The notes beneath the pieces are model-generated. The model did not search any database. It was not told the origin of the DNA and saw nothing but the letters and a program-made list of their open reading frames with translations. From positions 60,921,468 to 60,985,467 of the forward strand of contig OX457042.1 in assembly GCA_949752735.1 (NCBI GenBank): a DNA stretch of 64,000 nucleotides, written 5' to 3'. A program made the position numbers and the translations under genes. This DNA comes from Lumbricus terrestris (Eukaryota > Annelida > Clitellata > Crassiclitellata > Lumbricidae). Position 1 is the first letter of the stretch. The number at the start of each line of letters is the position of its first letter. This document shows, one piece after another, positions 22,983 through 33,904 of the stretch.

Positions 22983-25900
22983 CTACAATCTAGATAAACA
23001 ATCAGCTACTACATTCAATTTACCTTTCTTATAGTTCAACAGAATGTCAAAATTTTGTAATGATAATGACCATCTGACTAACTTAGCAGATTTCGACATT
23101 GATTCAGTCAAGTAAACTAAAGGATTATGGTCTGTAAACACATTAATCTTAGAACCAATAAGAATTTCTTTCAACTTATTTAAAGCCCATATGAATACGT
23201 AGGCTTCCTTCTCAATCGTCGCCCATCTCCTCTGGGTATCTGTCAGCTTCTGACTTATAAATGAAACGGGACGTTCTATCCCTTCATTGTCCACCTGTGA
23301 TAGGACAGCTCCCACAGCAAAATCACTGCTATCACAGTACAAATTAAAAGGTTTACCAACCTCAAACATATATAAAACCACATTTGACAAGACAATCTGT
23401 TTAAGTGAATCAAAGGATTTCTGATGTGCATCAGTCCAAACAATGTTCTCAGGTACTTTCTTGCTGGTTAAGTCTGTCAATGGTTTAGCAATTTCAGCAA
23501 AATTACAAATAAACTGTCTGTAAAACCCAAAAAATCCTAAGACCTGTTTCACCTCCTTCCTGGTTTCAGGTTTCTTCAAATTAATCAAACTGTCAATCCT
23601 ATCTGGATTCATCATCTTCTTCCCTGATCCTATAAGGTGACCGATGAACTTCACCTCACTCTTACCAAACACACATTTCTTCAAGTTCAACGTTACATTA
23701 TGCAGTCTAATTTGTTTCAAAAATAATTCCAAATGTCTTAAATGAATGTCCCAATCATTAGAATGCACTGCAATGTCATCAACATAAGGTTCAGTGAAAT
23801 CATGTATCGGTTGCAAAATCATATTTATCGCTTTTACAAAAGTCCGTCCAGAGTTAATCATTCCAAAAGGAACACGCGTAAATTCGTACAGTCCATTATG
23901 TGTAACAAACGCAGTCTTCCATTGATCACTCTTTTTCACAGGACAAGTCCAATAGGCACTGCGACAGTCCATAACAGAAATAAACTTGGATTTTCCGACT
24001 TTGCTCAAAACATCATTGACGATTGGCATAGGATATCTGCAGTTCTCAGTAAAAGAGTTAATGTATCTGTAGTCACAAGCCAATCTCAAGGATCCATCCT
24101 TCTTTTTGACAATGACAACTGGACTTGCCATTCTGCTAGACGATGTTTGAATGATGTTTTCTTTCAGCATCTCTTGTATTTGTCTTTCCACTTCTGCCCG
24201 GTATATTAGTGGTATTCGATATGCCATGAATTCTTTTTCCCGAAAGTCTGGTTTCAACACCACTTCATGTTCTACTAATGTACAAAGTCCCGGTTTGTCC
24301 GAAAATCTGTCTGCATAACGATTCAGTACATCAAGTAATTGTTTCTGCTGTTCGCTCGTAAGATGTCCAATTTGTTCATAATCCAATTGGAGTGATTTCT
24401 GTTTTGTCTCTGAATAGTCTTCTTTCAGCGGTATTTCTACCACTGATCCAAATTCGTCATCCTCTTCCACGATCAGACCACAAGACAATGTTCTCGTAAT
24501 GAACTTCCTCATCTTGTTGGCATGAATAATCCGTCGACCGTTTTCCATCATGTCCACGAGATACGAATATTTGGATCTTCTTTGCAAAACCGTGCATGGA
24601 CCATGCCATCGTGAGATCAATTTGTTGGTTGACGTTGGATACAGCACGATGACGTTTTCTCCTGGTTGGAATTCTTTATCTTTTGCTCTTTTGTTATATT
24701 GACTGGCGTATTGTTTTTGCTTTTCTTCAGCACAGCTCTCGGCGAATGTCAAGGCCTTTTCCATGTCTGCTCTTAAATTCTTCAAGTACTTAGCCGGTTG
24801 CACTCCAATGTTCGGTGGTAAATTTATCTCTTTGGTCCAGCTTTCTTTAAGAATGGTTAGTGGCCCTCTCGACAACTTGCCATAGACCAGCAGATACGGT
24901 GCCACTCCTGTAGTTGCATTGCTTTCTCTTTGGCGTCCCATCACTGGAATTCGACTGTATATTTGTCTGTCACCCGTTGCTTCTCTTCTATCTTGACCAA
25001 ACTGTCTTCCAGGAGCACTATCTTTCCTTACTTCATTACTTCTGGCTTGGCTTACCGTTTCTTTGTTACTACTATTCCACCTGGTTTGCTTCGAACTATT
25101 ACCCCATGCTTCATATTTCGGTTTGTCTTGAAACATTAGACCAATTCGATTGTTCACATGTATGTCTGCGAGATCTGCAACATTACTAGCTTCCAAGCAT
25201 TCAGTACCCTCCTTTGCAAGTACAAACTGTAGCGGACCCGGTGGTAGACATTCTTTCAACTTATCCGCCACCAACAGATCAAATAACTTCTCATAGTCTT
25301 TGCCCACTCGCCTACTTCTGACATAATAGTTCAACAGATTCTTCAATCTTGCTGTAAACATAGTGTATGTCTCTTCTGCCGTTTTCTTCGCATCTACAAA
25401 TCGTGATCGATATTCTCTCGCTGTCAATTTGAATTCTTTCAGTAAATGTTCTTTCACTATGTCGTAATTGTCTAGATCATCAAAAGACAATCGGTTTAAC
25501 ACCGTTCTCGCTCTTGGCGTCATTAGTGGCAACAGCAATTTGACCCAAAACTGCTTTTCCACCGTAAAACTGTTGAATGCATTCTCAACTGTCTCAAAAT
25601 ATAATGGCACCTCCATCATATCATATGGCATCTTAGGTAACACGTGTTTCATTGCATCACCTATCTTCTTAATCTTGGACACCATTGTCTCACTTTCTCG
25701 GATCCTATTTCGTTCTAACTCTTCTCGGCTTCTTCTTTCGTCTTCATTTCGTTCCCTCAGTCTATTTTGATCTTCTTCCCTACGCAGTTCTTCTTGTTCT
25801 ATCTTCTGCTGCAACAATTCTAGCTGCTTTCTGCGTTCCTCCTTTTCAATAGCCATTTCTCGTAGCTGTGCTTCCTTAAGGGCGAGTTTCTTTTGTTCTA

Positions 25901-26861
25901 TTTGTACTTGTTCCTCCCTTTCTCGTTCCGCTCTTTCCAAACTTTCTTTCTCCATTTTCAATTCTTCCTGTCGAATTTCTTCGGCTTCTTCTAATTCTGC
26001 CAAACGCATAGTTTCCTGGTCTTCTTCACGAGCTTTTTGCTCTTCGATCTGTTGTTTCCGTATTTCTTCATCACTTTTCCTTGCTCTCTCGTATTCTATC
26101 ATTAATTCCATCCTTCTTCGTTCTGCTTCGCCACGATCTTTTTTCAGTTGTTCTAACTGAAGCTGGAATTGCTGCTTCTGCATCTCTATCTCTACTTGTC
26201 TCATCCTTTCTGCTTGTTCTGCTCTTACTTTTTCCTCTAGTCGAATCTTTTCTGCTCGTTCAATCCCTTCTTGTCTCATCTTTTCTGCTTTTGCCGCTCT
26301 TTCGTTCTCTTCTTGTCTCCGTTCTTTCTCTTCTTGTCTCCGCTGCTCCTCTTTCTCTTTCTCCTCCTGTCTCCGTTTCTCCTCTTTCTCTTTCTCCTCT
26401 TGTCTCCGTTTCTCCTCTTTCTCTTTCTCTTCTTGTTTCCGTTCTTTCTCTTCTTGTCTCCGTTGCTCTTCTTTCTCTTTCTCTTCTTGTCTACGTTTCT
26501 CCTCTTCTTGTCTCCGTTGCTCTTCTTTCTCTTTCTCTTCTTGTCTACGTTTCTCCTCTTTCTCTTTCTCTTCTTGTCTACGTTTCTCCTCTTCTTGTCT
26601 CCGTTGCTCCTCCCTCATCATCATAAATTGCATCAACGCCTCCATAGACATAGCCTGTGGTTTCTCCTCAGCCCCACCCACAGCGCCTTTCTCTTCAGCT
26701 TCCTTTTTTAGCCAATCCTCTGCTAAAGCTCTCATCAAATTTTCCCTTGACATCTCTTCGACTTCTTCCACGTCTAGACCAGCTTCGATTAATAATTTTA
26801 TTATTCGATCAGAAGACATCTTTTTTATACTAGCTTGTTTTTGTTCTGTAAGTTTCTCCAT
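22983..26861 (-). CDS. gag-RT-RNase H fusion polyprotein (1292 aa)
   Basis: Intact ORF beginning MEKLTEQKQASIKKM. Residues ~75-400 are a highly charged coiled coil of RRQEEKEKEE repeats. Residues ~400-630 are the gag core (KMPYDMMEVPLYFETVENAF, PPGPLQFVLAKEGTECLEAS). At about residue 648 gag passes in frame into the integrase tail (NATTGVAPYLLVYGKL). RT follows, with YVDD near residue 1025, then RNase H (YCDSSDFAVGAV near 1177), ending VVADCLSRL. Compared with copy A, zinc knuckle, protease, integrase zinc domain and catalytic core are absent. The junction falls on the word AATGCA present at both breakpoints in copy A. Proteolytic maturation and integration would need a helper. Confidence 0.92.
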   Translation of the reverse strand: MEKLTEQKQASIKKMSSDRIIKLLIEAGLDVEEVEEMSRENLMRALAEDWLKKEAEEKGAVGGAEEKPQAMSMEALMQFMMMREEQRRQEEEKRRQEEKEKEEKRRQEEKEKEEQRRQEEEKRRQEEKEKEEQRRQEEKERKQEEKEKEEKRRQEEKEKEEKRRQEEKEKEEQRRQEEKERRQEENERAAKAEKMRQEGIERAEKIRLEEKVRAEQAERMRQVEIEMQKQQFQLQLEQLKKDRGEAERRRMELMIEYERARKSDEEIRKQQIEEQKAREEDQETMRLAELEEAEEIRQEELKMEKESLERAEREREEQVQIEQKKLALKEAQLREMAIEKEERRKQLELLQQKIEQEELRREEDQNRLRERNEDERRSREELERNRIRESETMVSKIKKIGDAMKHVLPKMPYDMMEVPLYFETVENAFNSFTVEKQFWVKLLLPLMTPRARTVLNRLSFDDLDNYDIVKEHLLKEFKLTAREYRSRFVDAKKTAEETYTMFTARLKNLLNYYVRSRRVGKDYEKLFDLLVADKLKECLPPGPLQFVLAKEGTECLEASNVADLADIHVNNRIGLMFQDKPKYEAWGNSSKQTRWNSSNKETVSQARSNEVRKDSAPGRQFGQDRREATGDRQIYSRIPVMGRQRESNATTGVAPYLLVYGKLSRGPLTILKESWTKEINLPPNIGVQPAKYLKNLRADMEKALTFAESCAEEKQKQYASQYNKRAKDKEFQPGENVIVLYPTSTNKLISRWHGPCTVLQRRSKYSYLVDMMENGRRIIHANKMRKFITRTLSCGLIVEEDDEFGSVVEIPLKEDYSETKQKSLQLDYEQIGHLTSEQQKQLLDVLNRYADRFSDKPGLCTLVEHEVVLKPDFREKEFMAYRIPLIYRAEVERQIQEMLKENIIQTSSSRMASPVVIVKKKDGSLRLACDYRYINSFTENCRYPMPIVNDVLSKVGKSKFISVMDCRSAYWTCPVKKSDQWKTAFVTHNGLYEFTRVPFGMINSGRTFVKAINMILQPIHDFTEPYVDDIAVHSNDWDIHLRHLELFLKQIRLHNVTLNLKKCVFGKSEVKFIGHLIGSGKKMMNPDRIDSLINLKKPETRKEVKQVLGFFGFYRQFICNFAEIAKPLTDLTSKKVPENIVWTDAHQKSFDSLKQIVLSNVVLYMFEVGKPFNLYCDSSDFAVGAVLSQVDNEGIERPVSFISQKLTDTQRRWATIEKEAYVFIWALNKLKEILIGSKINVFTDHNPLVYLTESMSKSAKLVRWSLSLQNFDILLNYKKGKLNVVADCLSRL

Positions 26862-27274
26862 CTTACTTCTTTACTTCAAATGATTTCCGTGAAGAAATCG
26901 AGGGAGTGGCTATGATTGCTGTGATTGGTTGACTTTAATTCTTATTGCTTGTTTATTCAAGGAGCGAGTTTTGTATACCTCTCTCTGGCGTTGCGTTGTC
27001 GTAATGTCGTTCGTATGCCCGTTGTATCTTCTCACCAGTTGTTCGGATGCTCGGAATGCTTCTCCGGTTGATCAAATGCTCATTCTCCTTCTCCCGTGTG
27101 GTCGGCTTCTCGTAATGATTTGAAATCCACTGTCCGTAGCTTGGACTAATAATCCACCGTTCGTAAATATCCCTCCGTCCGTAACTTGGATACAAAATCC
27201 CACCGTCCGTAACTTGGATTGACAATATCCCAACGTCCGTAACTTGGATACGATATCCCACCGCTGTCACCAAA
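26862..27274 (-). promoter_or_regulatory. Leader of copy B with PBS and short repeats
   Basis: The untranslated leader contains a TGGTGACAGCGGTGGGATA primer-binding site adjacent to the 5' LTR. Three or four ~30-bp repeats of the TCCGTAACTTGGAT word lie at 27135-27255. Copy A has the same repeats at ~15040-15240. Confidence 0.6.
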
Positions 27275-27649
27275 TGTGATCTTCCACAATCACCCACGAT
27301 TTTCCAGTCTCTTCTTTAGTTCTGCAGCGCAGCCTAGGCCTAACCTATTCACTGTACTGCGGTAGCTATGGCTAGGTTATAAGTGTCTAAAGTTCTTAAA
27401 CTTGTTCTCTTACAACAAAGATCAGTTTCTTGTATTTTCTTCTTCGATTTCCAATATTCACAAACAACACAACAATGCATCAACGACGATAAACAATTCA
27501 ATTGCACGACAGAAACGCCATCTTATTATATTACTACTCTAACGTCTTCTACACACGACTAGCACTCCTTCTACAACTTATCTCACTCTCAGCGTACACT
27601 CTCTCTTCGGTCGCACAGTCCTTCTCTCTGCCTCTCTCTGTCCGTCTCG

Positions 27650-27689
<40 letters not shown>

Positions 27690-27832
27690 CGACGACGCGC
27701 AGCGGCGCTTTCCCGCCACTCAGTCAGCTGGCCTGTCTGTCTGTACACTCAACAATTAGCTGACCTTGAGCTGGCCTATCCGTACGCTCAACAATTAGCT
27801 GATCACTATACGTTATACAAAATTAGCTCACA
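27275..27832 (-). repeat. 5' LTR of copy B
   Basis: Matches 22314-22869 apart from the CT-rich microsatellite near 27650-27690. Confidence 0.9.
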
Positions 27833-27837
27833 CACAC

Positions 27838-28376
27838 AGTGACGCTAAACTGCAAATATTACCGTAGGCCTATATAATATTAGGCTACATATCTGCAGAT
27901 TCTGTGAATCGAAACAGCTGCAACTAACTAGTCACCTTGATCAATGATCATCCATCCTCAAAACAACTTAACCTCTCGATCGGTTCTTGTCCATCAACCC
28001 TTAAGCTAACTCTGGTAGTTGTTTAAATCTGTTTACCACGCTATGGTTGCTCTACTATTCATCCGTAGGCTTAAAACCATGGATCACAGGTTACATAGGC
28101 CTAATCTTCAGAAGTTCCGACAAAATTTTCGGAGACATTGCAACGCAATAAGATTGCAATAATGTTTCGTTCTTGATAAATAAATAGAATAAAGATAGAT
28201 GGATTTGTAATTATGTAATATTATTTATAAAGAACCCGCATTTTATTCCGCAAGCAACTACAGGCAGACCCAAAAATTTTAGCAGCCCGGATCATATTTG
28301 TCAACGAAAACGAGGCTGAGTCGTCTAACACTGCTATCTGACGTCACATGTCACGTGAACCGATGACAGACGTTTT
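27838..28376. other. No gene recognised
   Basis: AT-rich unique sequence without recognisable motif. Its right part may belong to the minisatellite-bearing element whose end motif starts at 28377. Confidence 0.4.
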
Positions 28377-29080
28377 CGGATAGTTTTTGTTGCCGGGTAG
28401 TATCTCGCATGACACCGGCGCCAAAACGTTCGGCGCAAAAACGATCGGCGCAAAAACAATCGGTGCAAAAAGTTCGGCGCAAAAACGTTCGGCGCCAAAA
28501 CGTTCGGCGCCAAAACGTTCGGCGCCAAAACGTTCGGCGCAAAAACGATCGGCGCAAAAACCATCGGCGCAAAAACCATCGGCGCAAAAACGATCGGTGC
28601 AAAAACGATCGGTGCAAAAACGATCGGCGCAAAAACGTTCGGCGCAAAAACGATCGGCGCAAAAACGATCGGTGCAAAAACGATCGGTGCAAAAACGATC
28701 GGCGCAAAAACAATCGGTGCAAAAACGATCGACGCAAAAACGATCGGCGCAAAAACGATCGGTGCAAAAACGATCGGTGCAAAAACGATCGGCGCAAAAA
28801 CAATCGGTGCAAAAACGATCGGCGCAAAAGCAATCGGTGCAAAAAGTTCGGCGCAAAAACCTTCGGCGCCAAAACGTTCGGCGCAAAAACGATCGGCGCA
28901 AAAACGATCGGCGCAAAAACGATCGGTGCAAAAACGATCGGTGCAAAAACGATCGGCGCAAAAACAATCGGTGCAAAAACGATCGGCGCAAAAACAATCG
29001 GTGCAGAAACGATCGGCGCCAAAACGTTCGGCGCAAAAACGTTCGGCGCAAAAACGATCGGCGCAAAAATGATCGGCGCT
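28377..29080 (+). repeat. 15-bp minisatellite array, left part
   Basis: A ~44-base motif (28377-28422), shared in inverted form with 14268-14311, is followed by about 44 units of AAAACGATCGGCGCA and variants (GTTCGGCGCC, CATCGGCGC, AATCGGTGC). The unit is 5 codons long and stop-free, so six-frame ORFs across it are artefacts. The array is cut at 29080 by the Polinton and continues at 47371 in the same orientation. Confidence 0.92.
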
Positions 29081-29342
29081 AGTAGATAAGAAGTGGATAA
29101 ACGAGCTCAAAACACCAGGACATAGGTTCAAATCCCTATCCCTATAGGTTGAAAAACCATAAATAACCTATAGCCCTGGTTTAAAAATCACCGCCATGCA
29201 CGAACCTATAACCCTGGTTAAAAATCTCGATCCGTCATGCACGAACCTATAGCCATGGTTAAAATCTGCCCCCTTAGGTTGAATTTTATACGACACTATG
29301 CACGAACCAATAAGCAAGGCCACATTAAAGTAGCGTTTCACA
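29081..29342 (+). repeat. Left terminal inverted repeat of the Polinton
   Basis: 262 bases, the exact inverse of 44873-45134 as far as I can read. Three ~50-bp subrepeats (CATGCACGAACCTATAGCC...GGTTAAAAATC type) lie inside at ~29160-29315. A GGTTCAAATCC word near 29128 matches a Pol III B-box, but no tRNA fold is apparent. Confidence 0.95.
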
Positions 29343-30032
29343 TAGACACTCACCGAGCTACACCACGGATGTATGTTGAATAGGGGCATTTTTTTACAGG
29401 CGACCGCTAATTGAAAACAAAGGCCCATTCATAACTACGGAGCCAACACAAGAACAACCACATCGCTTTCGTTATCGTTTTCGCCCCGCTACCACCACTA
29501 TAATCATCTTTATAATCTCCTACATGATTAAAAATGACTTACCTTAGATAGGCCTACGTTGCGTGTTGAATAAACCAATCATAGTTCCCGTTATTCTTTC
29601 CATGTATATGAAACAATCGTAAACGCGGGGAAAAACAGGTTAAAAACAAACCAACTTCATTCGAGATGACGAAACATCACGCGCCGCCATGGCCTTCAAC
29701 GCAAGCTAGGCTACTGATAGAAAGGACCGCCTCCTATGAATAAGCCGAGCCAATCATCTAGTGAGGATTCGGATATTCGAGACGTTACTTCCGTCAGTTG
29801 TTTACTTCGCTGACAAGCTCACCTAATTCCTGACAAACTCACCCAATTCGGACAGAGTGACCCAATTCTGAACAACACTTATGGAACGTGTTCTCAGTAG
29901 CGCGACCCGCAAACATGATAGAAATTTCAAAGTTTCTATGAGCTAGCACACAAATTTTTGTTCTCTTGTGTATATAAAATAATCAAAAATATTTTCGCGC
30001 AACGGCTGAAAGGAACACCGTCTCAATATAAA
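29343..30032 (+). promoter_or_regulatory. Polinton left non-coding region
   Basis: No ORF is recognised between the TIR and PolB. Three ~22-bp direct repeats of the CTCACCCAATTC type (29812-29872) precede a TATAAAATG at 30027-30035 at the PolB start. Probably the leftward control region. Confidence 0.45.
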
Positions 30033-33000
30033 ATGGAATACTCGAAGACAACTGTTATTGAATTGAGAAAAATCGCCAACAGAGCGGTTTGGTCGGATAT
30101 ACGAGACTGCGAAAAACAGAGTTGATTGGAAAAATTGAAGCTCACACGGTTCAAACACTAAACCCCACGCGTTTTACGTCAATCTCGCCTAATACCAGCT
30201 CGCAGATTGAAATCTCAACACAAGCGCCCGTGCCAGTCTCAGCAGAACGAAAAATATACAACAAAACTAAATTAGCGCTTAATGAATGTGCTGCGGCGAT
30301 TGAAAGGGAAATACCTAAGGAACCAATGAAATTCGTAAAAGCCCAGATGGGGGTAGTGCAAACAAAAATTACTTCATTTTTTAAGAAAGTAATTAATAAA
30401 CCAAAAGTTGAAATTCAAACAAAAATTACTTCATTTTTTAAGAAATAAAATAAACCAAATTTTGAATTTAGAGAGACGGATACAGCTATGAAGGCTCCAC
30501 GAAACAATACACGGTAGAGGGGGTTAACGGTATTGATGCCACATCTTTCCTTGATACTATTCGAAAACAGGTGCTAGACTTGCTGACTAAAAACCGCCAG
30601 ACTAAGGTCAATTTTGTACTTACCTGCACAGTGGAGCGTGTTGATATGAAGACTGGAGAAGTAGATTCCCACGATCGGCCATTCCTTTCAACGACTGAGG
30701 TGATTCTAGACTCTACCGATGTAAGTGAATTTTATAACAACGCGAAAGATAAAATTATTGAGTCGATGGCTACCTTCCAGATGCGTGGTAGTAACTGGAG
30801 ATTCAGAGCGGTTCAAAAATTAGATATCAACACGTTCGTTTATAAACCGCTGAAAGGTAGCTCCTACATTCCACTGCCGGATAAGTTAGCAAGAAAAGAG
30901 GCTATAATCAATATGAAGAACACCGATGAACAATGTTTCAAGTGGTGTATAACGAGAGCCCTAAACCCCGTTGGCAAGAATTCAGAAAGAAGGACGAAAA
31001 ATTTAATTAGACAATCTAAGGAACTTAATTGGTCTGGTATAGAATTCCCAGTAGCAGCAGATGCTAATGTGATAAGTAAGTTTGAGAGAAATAATAATGT
31101 TAGTATTAATGTTTTTGGTTACGAGGGAGACCTATACCCAATATATTTATCAAAACACGAGAATGATAGGTGCGTAGATCTATTACTTATTTCTAATGAC
31201 GAAAAGAAGCATTATTGTTGGATCAAGAATTTCAACAGACTGATGGCGGCGCAAACAGACAAGTCCACTCATTCAATGTACTATTGTAAAAGATGTTTGC
31301 AGGGATATAGAGAGCTAGGTTCACTACACAAACATAACGAGTACGGTACTGTTCCCAACACAGCGCTCAAAAGATAGAATTGCCCGAACCAGGAACTATG
31401 TTGAGTTTTAAAAATTATTACAGAAAAATGAGAGTCCCATGGGTAGTGATGGCAGACTTTGAAAGTTTTATTAAACCTATTGATACATGTCACCCAGACC
31501 CCAACAAGTCCTACACCAACAAATATCAAAAGCACGTTCCAAGTTCTTTCTGTTATTTTATAAAATGTTTCGACGATGACCTATATACACAAGCTCCTGT
31601 AACGTTCACAGCGAAGAGCGAGGACGATGATGTAGCGCAGATATTTATTGACAGTCTTGTAGAGAAAGTAAAAGATATTTATAATCTATTTAAATTTCCA
31701 AAGAAAATGATATTCGGGAAGAAAGACAAGGAGCTATACGACTCGGCTACTGTTTGCCACATATGCGAACGTGAACTACGCGATGATGAAAAACGAGTAA
31801 GAGACCACTGTCATTTAACTGGGAAATTTAGAGGCGCCGCTCATGAAAAATGTAATCTAAGCTACAAAGTCCCCAAGTTTATCCCAGTAATATTACACAA
31901 TTTATCCGGTTATGACAGTCATCTTTTCGTGAAGAAATTACGAGGCGGCGAAAATGAAAACATTAAATGCATTCCCTGCAACGAAGAAAAGTATATCTCA
32001 TTTAGCAGAGAAGTTGTAGTTGATAAGTTTATAAACAAAGAAGGGAAAGAGAAAGAGGTCAAACGAGAACTACGATTCATCGATAGTTTTAGATTCATGC
32101 CAGCAGGCCTCGACGCCTTATCGAAGAACCTAAGTAAAGACCAGTGTAAAAATATAAGCAAGTACTACTCGGGTAATCAACTCGATCTCTTGCTCAGAAA
32201 AGGGGTATATCCGTACGACCACGTTTGCTCCATCGATCAATTGAACGAAACAGAACTACCGCCAAAGTCAGCATTCTATTCAAAACTAAACGACTCAGGC
32301 ATCAGTGACGAAGACTACAACCACGCACAGGTGGTATGGGATAAATTTGGTTGTAAAACGTTAAGAGATTATCACGACTTGTACAATCTTTCGGATGTTC
32401 TATTATTAGCGGATGTAGGCTATTTGAAAACTTTAGAGACGTCTGCATGAAGAACTACAACCTTGATCCCGCCTGGTATTATACTTCTCCAGGTCTTGCA
32501 TAGGACGCCTCATTAAAGTTGACTGGAGTAGAGTTAGAATTATTAAGCGACTACGATATGATACTAATGGTTAAGCATGGGATAAGAGGCGGTGTTAGCA
32601 CAATTTCACATCGTTATGGGCAGGCGAACAATAAGTACATGAAAGCGTTTGACGATAGCAAGCCTTCATCGTTCATAACCTATTTAGACGCTAACAATTT
32701 GTATGGATGGGCAATGTGCAAGAAACTACCAACTCACGGGTTCGAGTGGATGAGTAATGATGAGCTAAACGCATGGAGATCGATACCGTGTATATTGGAG
32801 GTGGACTTGGAATACCCTAAAGATTTGCACGATCTTCACAATGACTATCCTCTCGCCCCCGAGAATATTACACCCGAATCTTCAACGGTACCTAAACTCA
32901 TCCCAAACCTGAATGATAAAGTAAAGTACATAGCCCATTACGAAAATTTGAAGCAGGATGAAAGCCTAGGCCTGAAGATTACTAAAATTCATCGTGGAAT

Positions 33001-33880
33001 TAAATTTGAAGAAAGCGCCTGGTTGAAAAAATATATCGATCTAAATACCAACCTGAGGACTAAAGCAACCAACGATTTCGAGAAAGACTTTTTTAAACTT
33101 ATGAACAATAGTGTGTTTGGTAAGACTTGCGAAAATATAGAGTCCCGCGTAGATATTAAACTGGTTTCAAGCAAGAAGCAAGCCATAAAACTAGCAGCTA
33201 AAACGAGTTACGACACTCGGACTATTTTTGATGAAAACCTAATCGCCATTCATATGAAACGAACGAAGCTATATTACAACAAGCCTATATATCTCGGAAT
33301 GTGCATTTTAGACTTGAGTAAAACGCTCATGTATTCTTTTCATTATAATTACATCAAGGACAAGTATAAGGATAGGGCAAGGTTATTATTCACCGATACT
33401 GATTCTTTGGCCTATGAAATTAAGACCGACGATTTTTATGCTGATATAGCACCTGATATTAGAAGTAGATTCGACACTAGCGATTATCCAAAAGATCATC
33501 CGTCTGGTATTGAAACTGGAGTTAATAAGAAAGTTATAGGCATGTTCAAGGACGAAGCCGCAGGTAAACAGATTGAAGAGTTTGTAGGTTTGAGGTCGAA
33601 ACTGTACTCGTACAAGATGGCAGGCGTAGACCATAAGAAATGCAAAGGTGTAAAAAAGTACGTTGTTAAGAAAACCATAACTCACGATGATTACAAAGAT
33701 TGCTTATTCACCAAACGAGAACAGTCGAGACGTATGAATGTTATCAGGTCGCATCTTCATGAAATTTACATCGAAGAAGTAAACAAGGTGGCTCTTTCAG
33801 CGGACGACGATAAGCGAGTAATTCAACAAGATGGGATCCATACTTTGGCATACGGCCACTATTTGTTGAAAAATACTTAG
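30033..33880 (+). pseudogene. polB: Protein-primed family B DNA polymerase (broken)
   Basis: Would replicate the element from its termini by protein priming. An N-terminal SAP/Rho-N-like segment (VIELRKIA ... YTRLRKTELI) is followed by a linker and the N-terminal region. The exonuclease has ExoI DFESF (~31460) and ExoII HNLSGYDSHLF (~31900), with a zinc cluster between them (CHICERELR ... DHCHLTGKFRGAAHEKCN, 31756-31855) resembling endonuclease VII. Palm motifs are LDANNLYGWAM (motif A), KLMNNSVFGKT (motif B) and FTDTDSL (motif C, ~33390), then GLRSKLYSYK. Lesions: frame change ~30085, TAA 30446-30448, frame changes ~30495 and ~31360, ~5-base insertion ~32413, TAG 32501-32503. All catalytic motifs survive in pieces. 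Confidence 0.93.
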
Positions 33881-33904
33881 GCTAAAGACTAAATATAAGA
33901 TAAA

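Larger units (their letters stand above)
22314..27832 (-). mobile_element. Gmr1-like retrotransposon, copy B (deletion derivative)
   Basis: LTRs of ~556 (22314-22869) and ~558 bases (27275-27832) enclose one uninterrupted ORF on the minus strand. A 5-bp duplication CACAC (22309-22313, 27833-27837) flanks it. The LTRs differ visibly only in the length of a CT/GT microsatellite, so insertion is very recent. The internal region lacks zinc knuckle, protease and most of integrase, so movement would have required functions in trans. Confidence 0.93.

Noticed and set aside
28418..29079. CRISPR-like array
   Set aside because: Units are contiguous with no unique spacers, and the context is a eukaryotic minisatellite.
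28334..29131. Long ORFs (RSAQK / FAPIV repeats) on both strands
   Set aside because: They are translations of a stop-free 15-bp tandem unit in several frames at once; no protein signal.
29120..29140. tRNA gene in the Polinton TIR
   Set aside because: A B-box-like word is present, but no acceptor, D-arm or anticodon stem can be folded around it.
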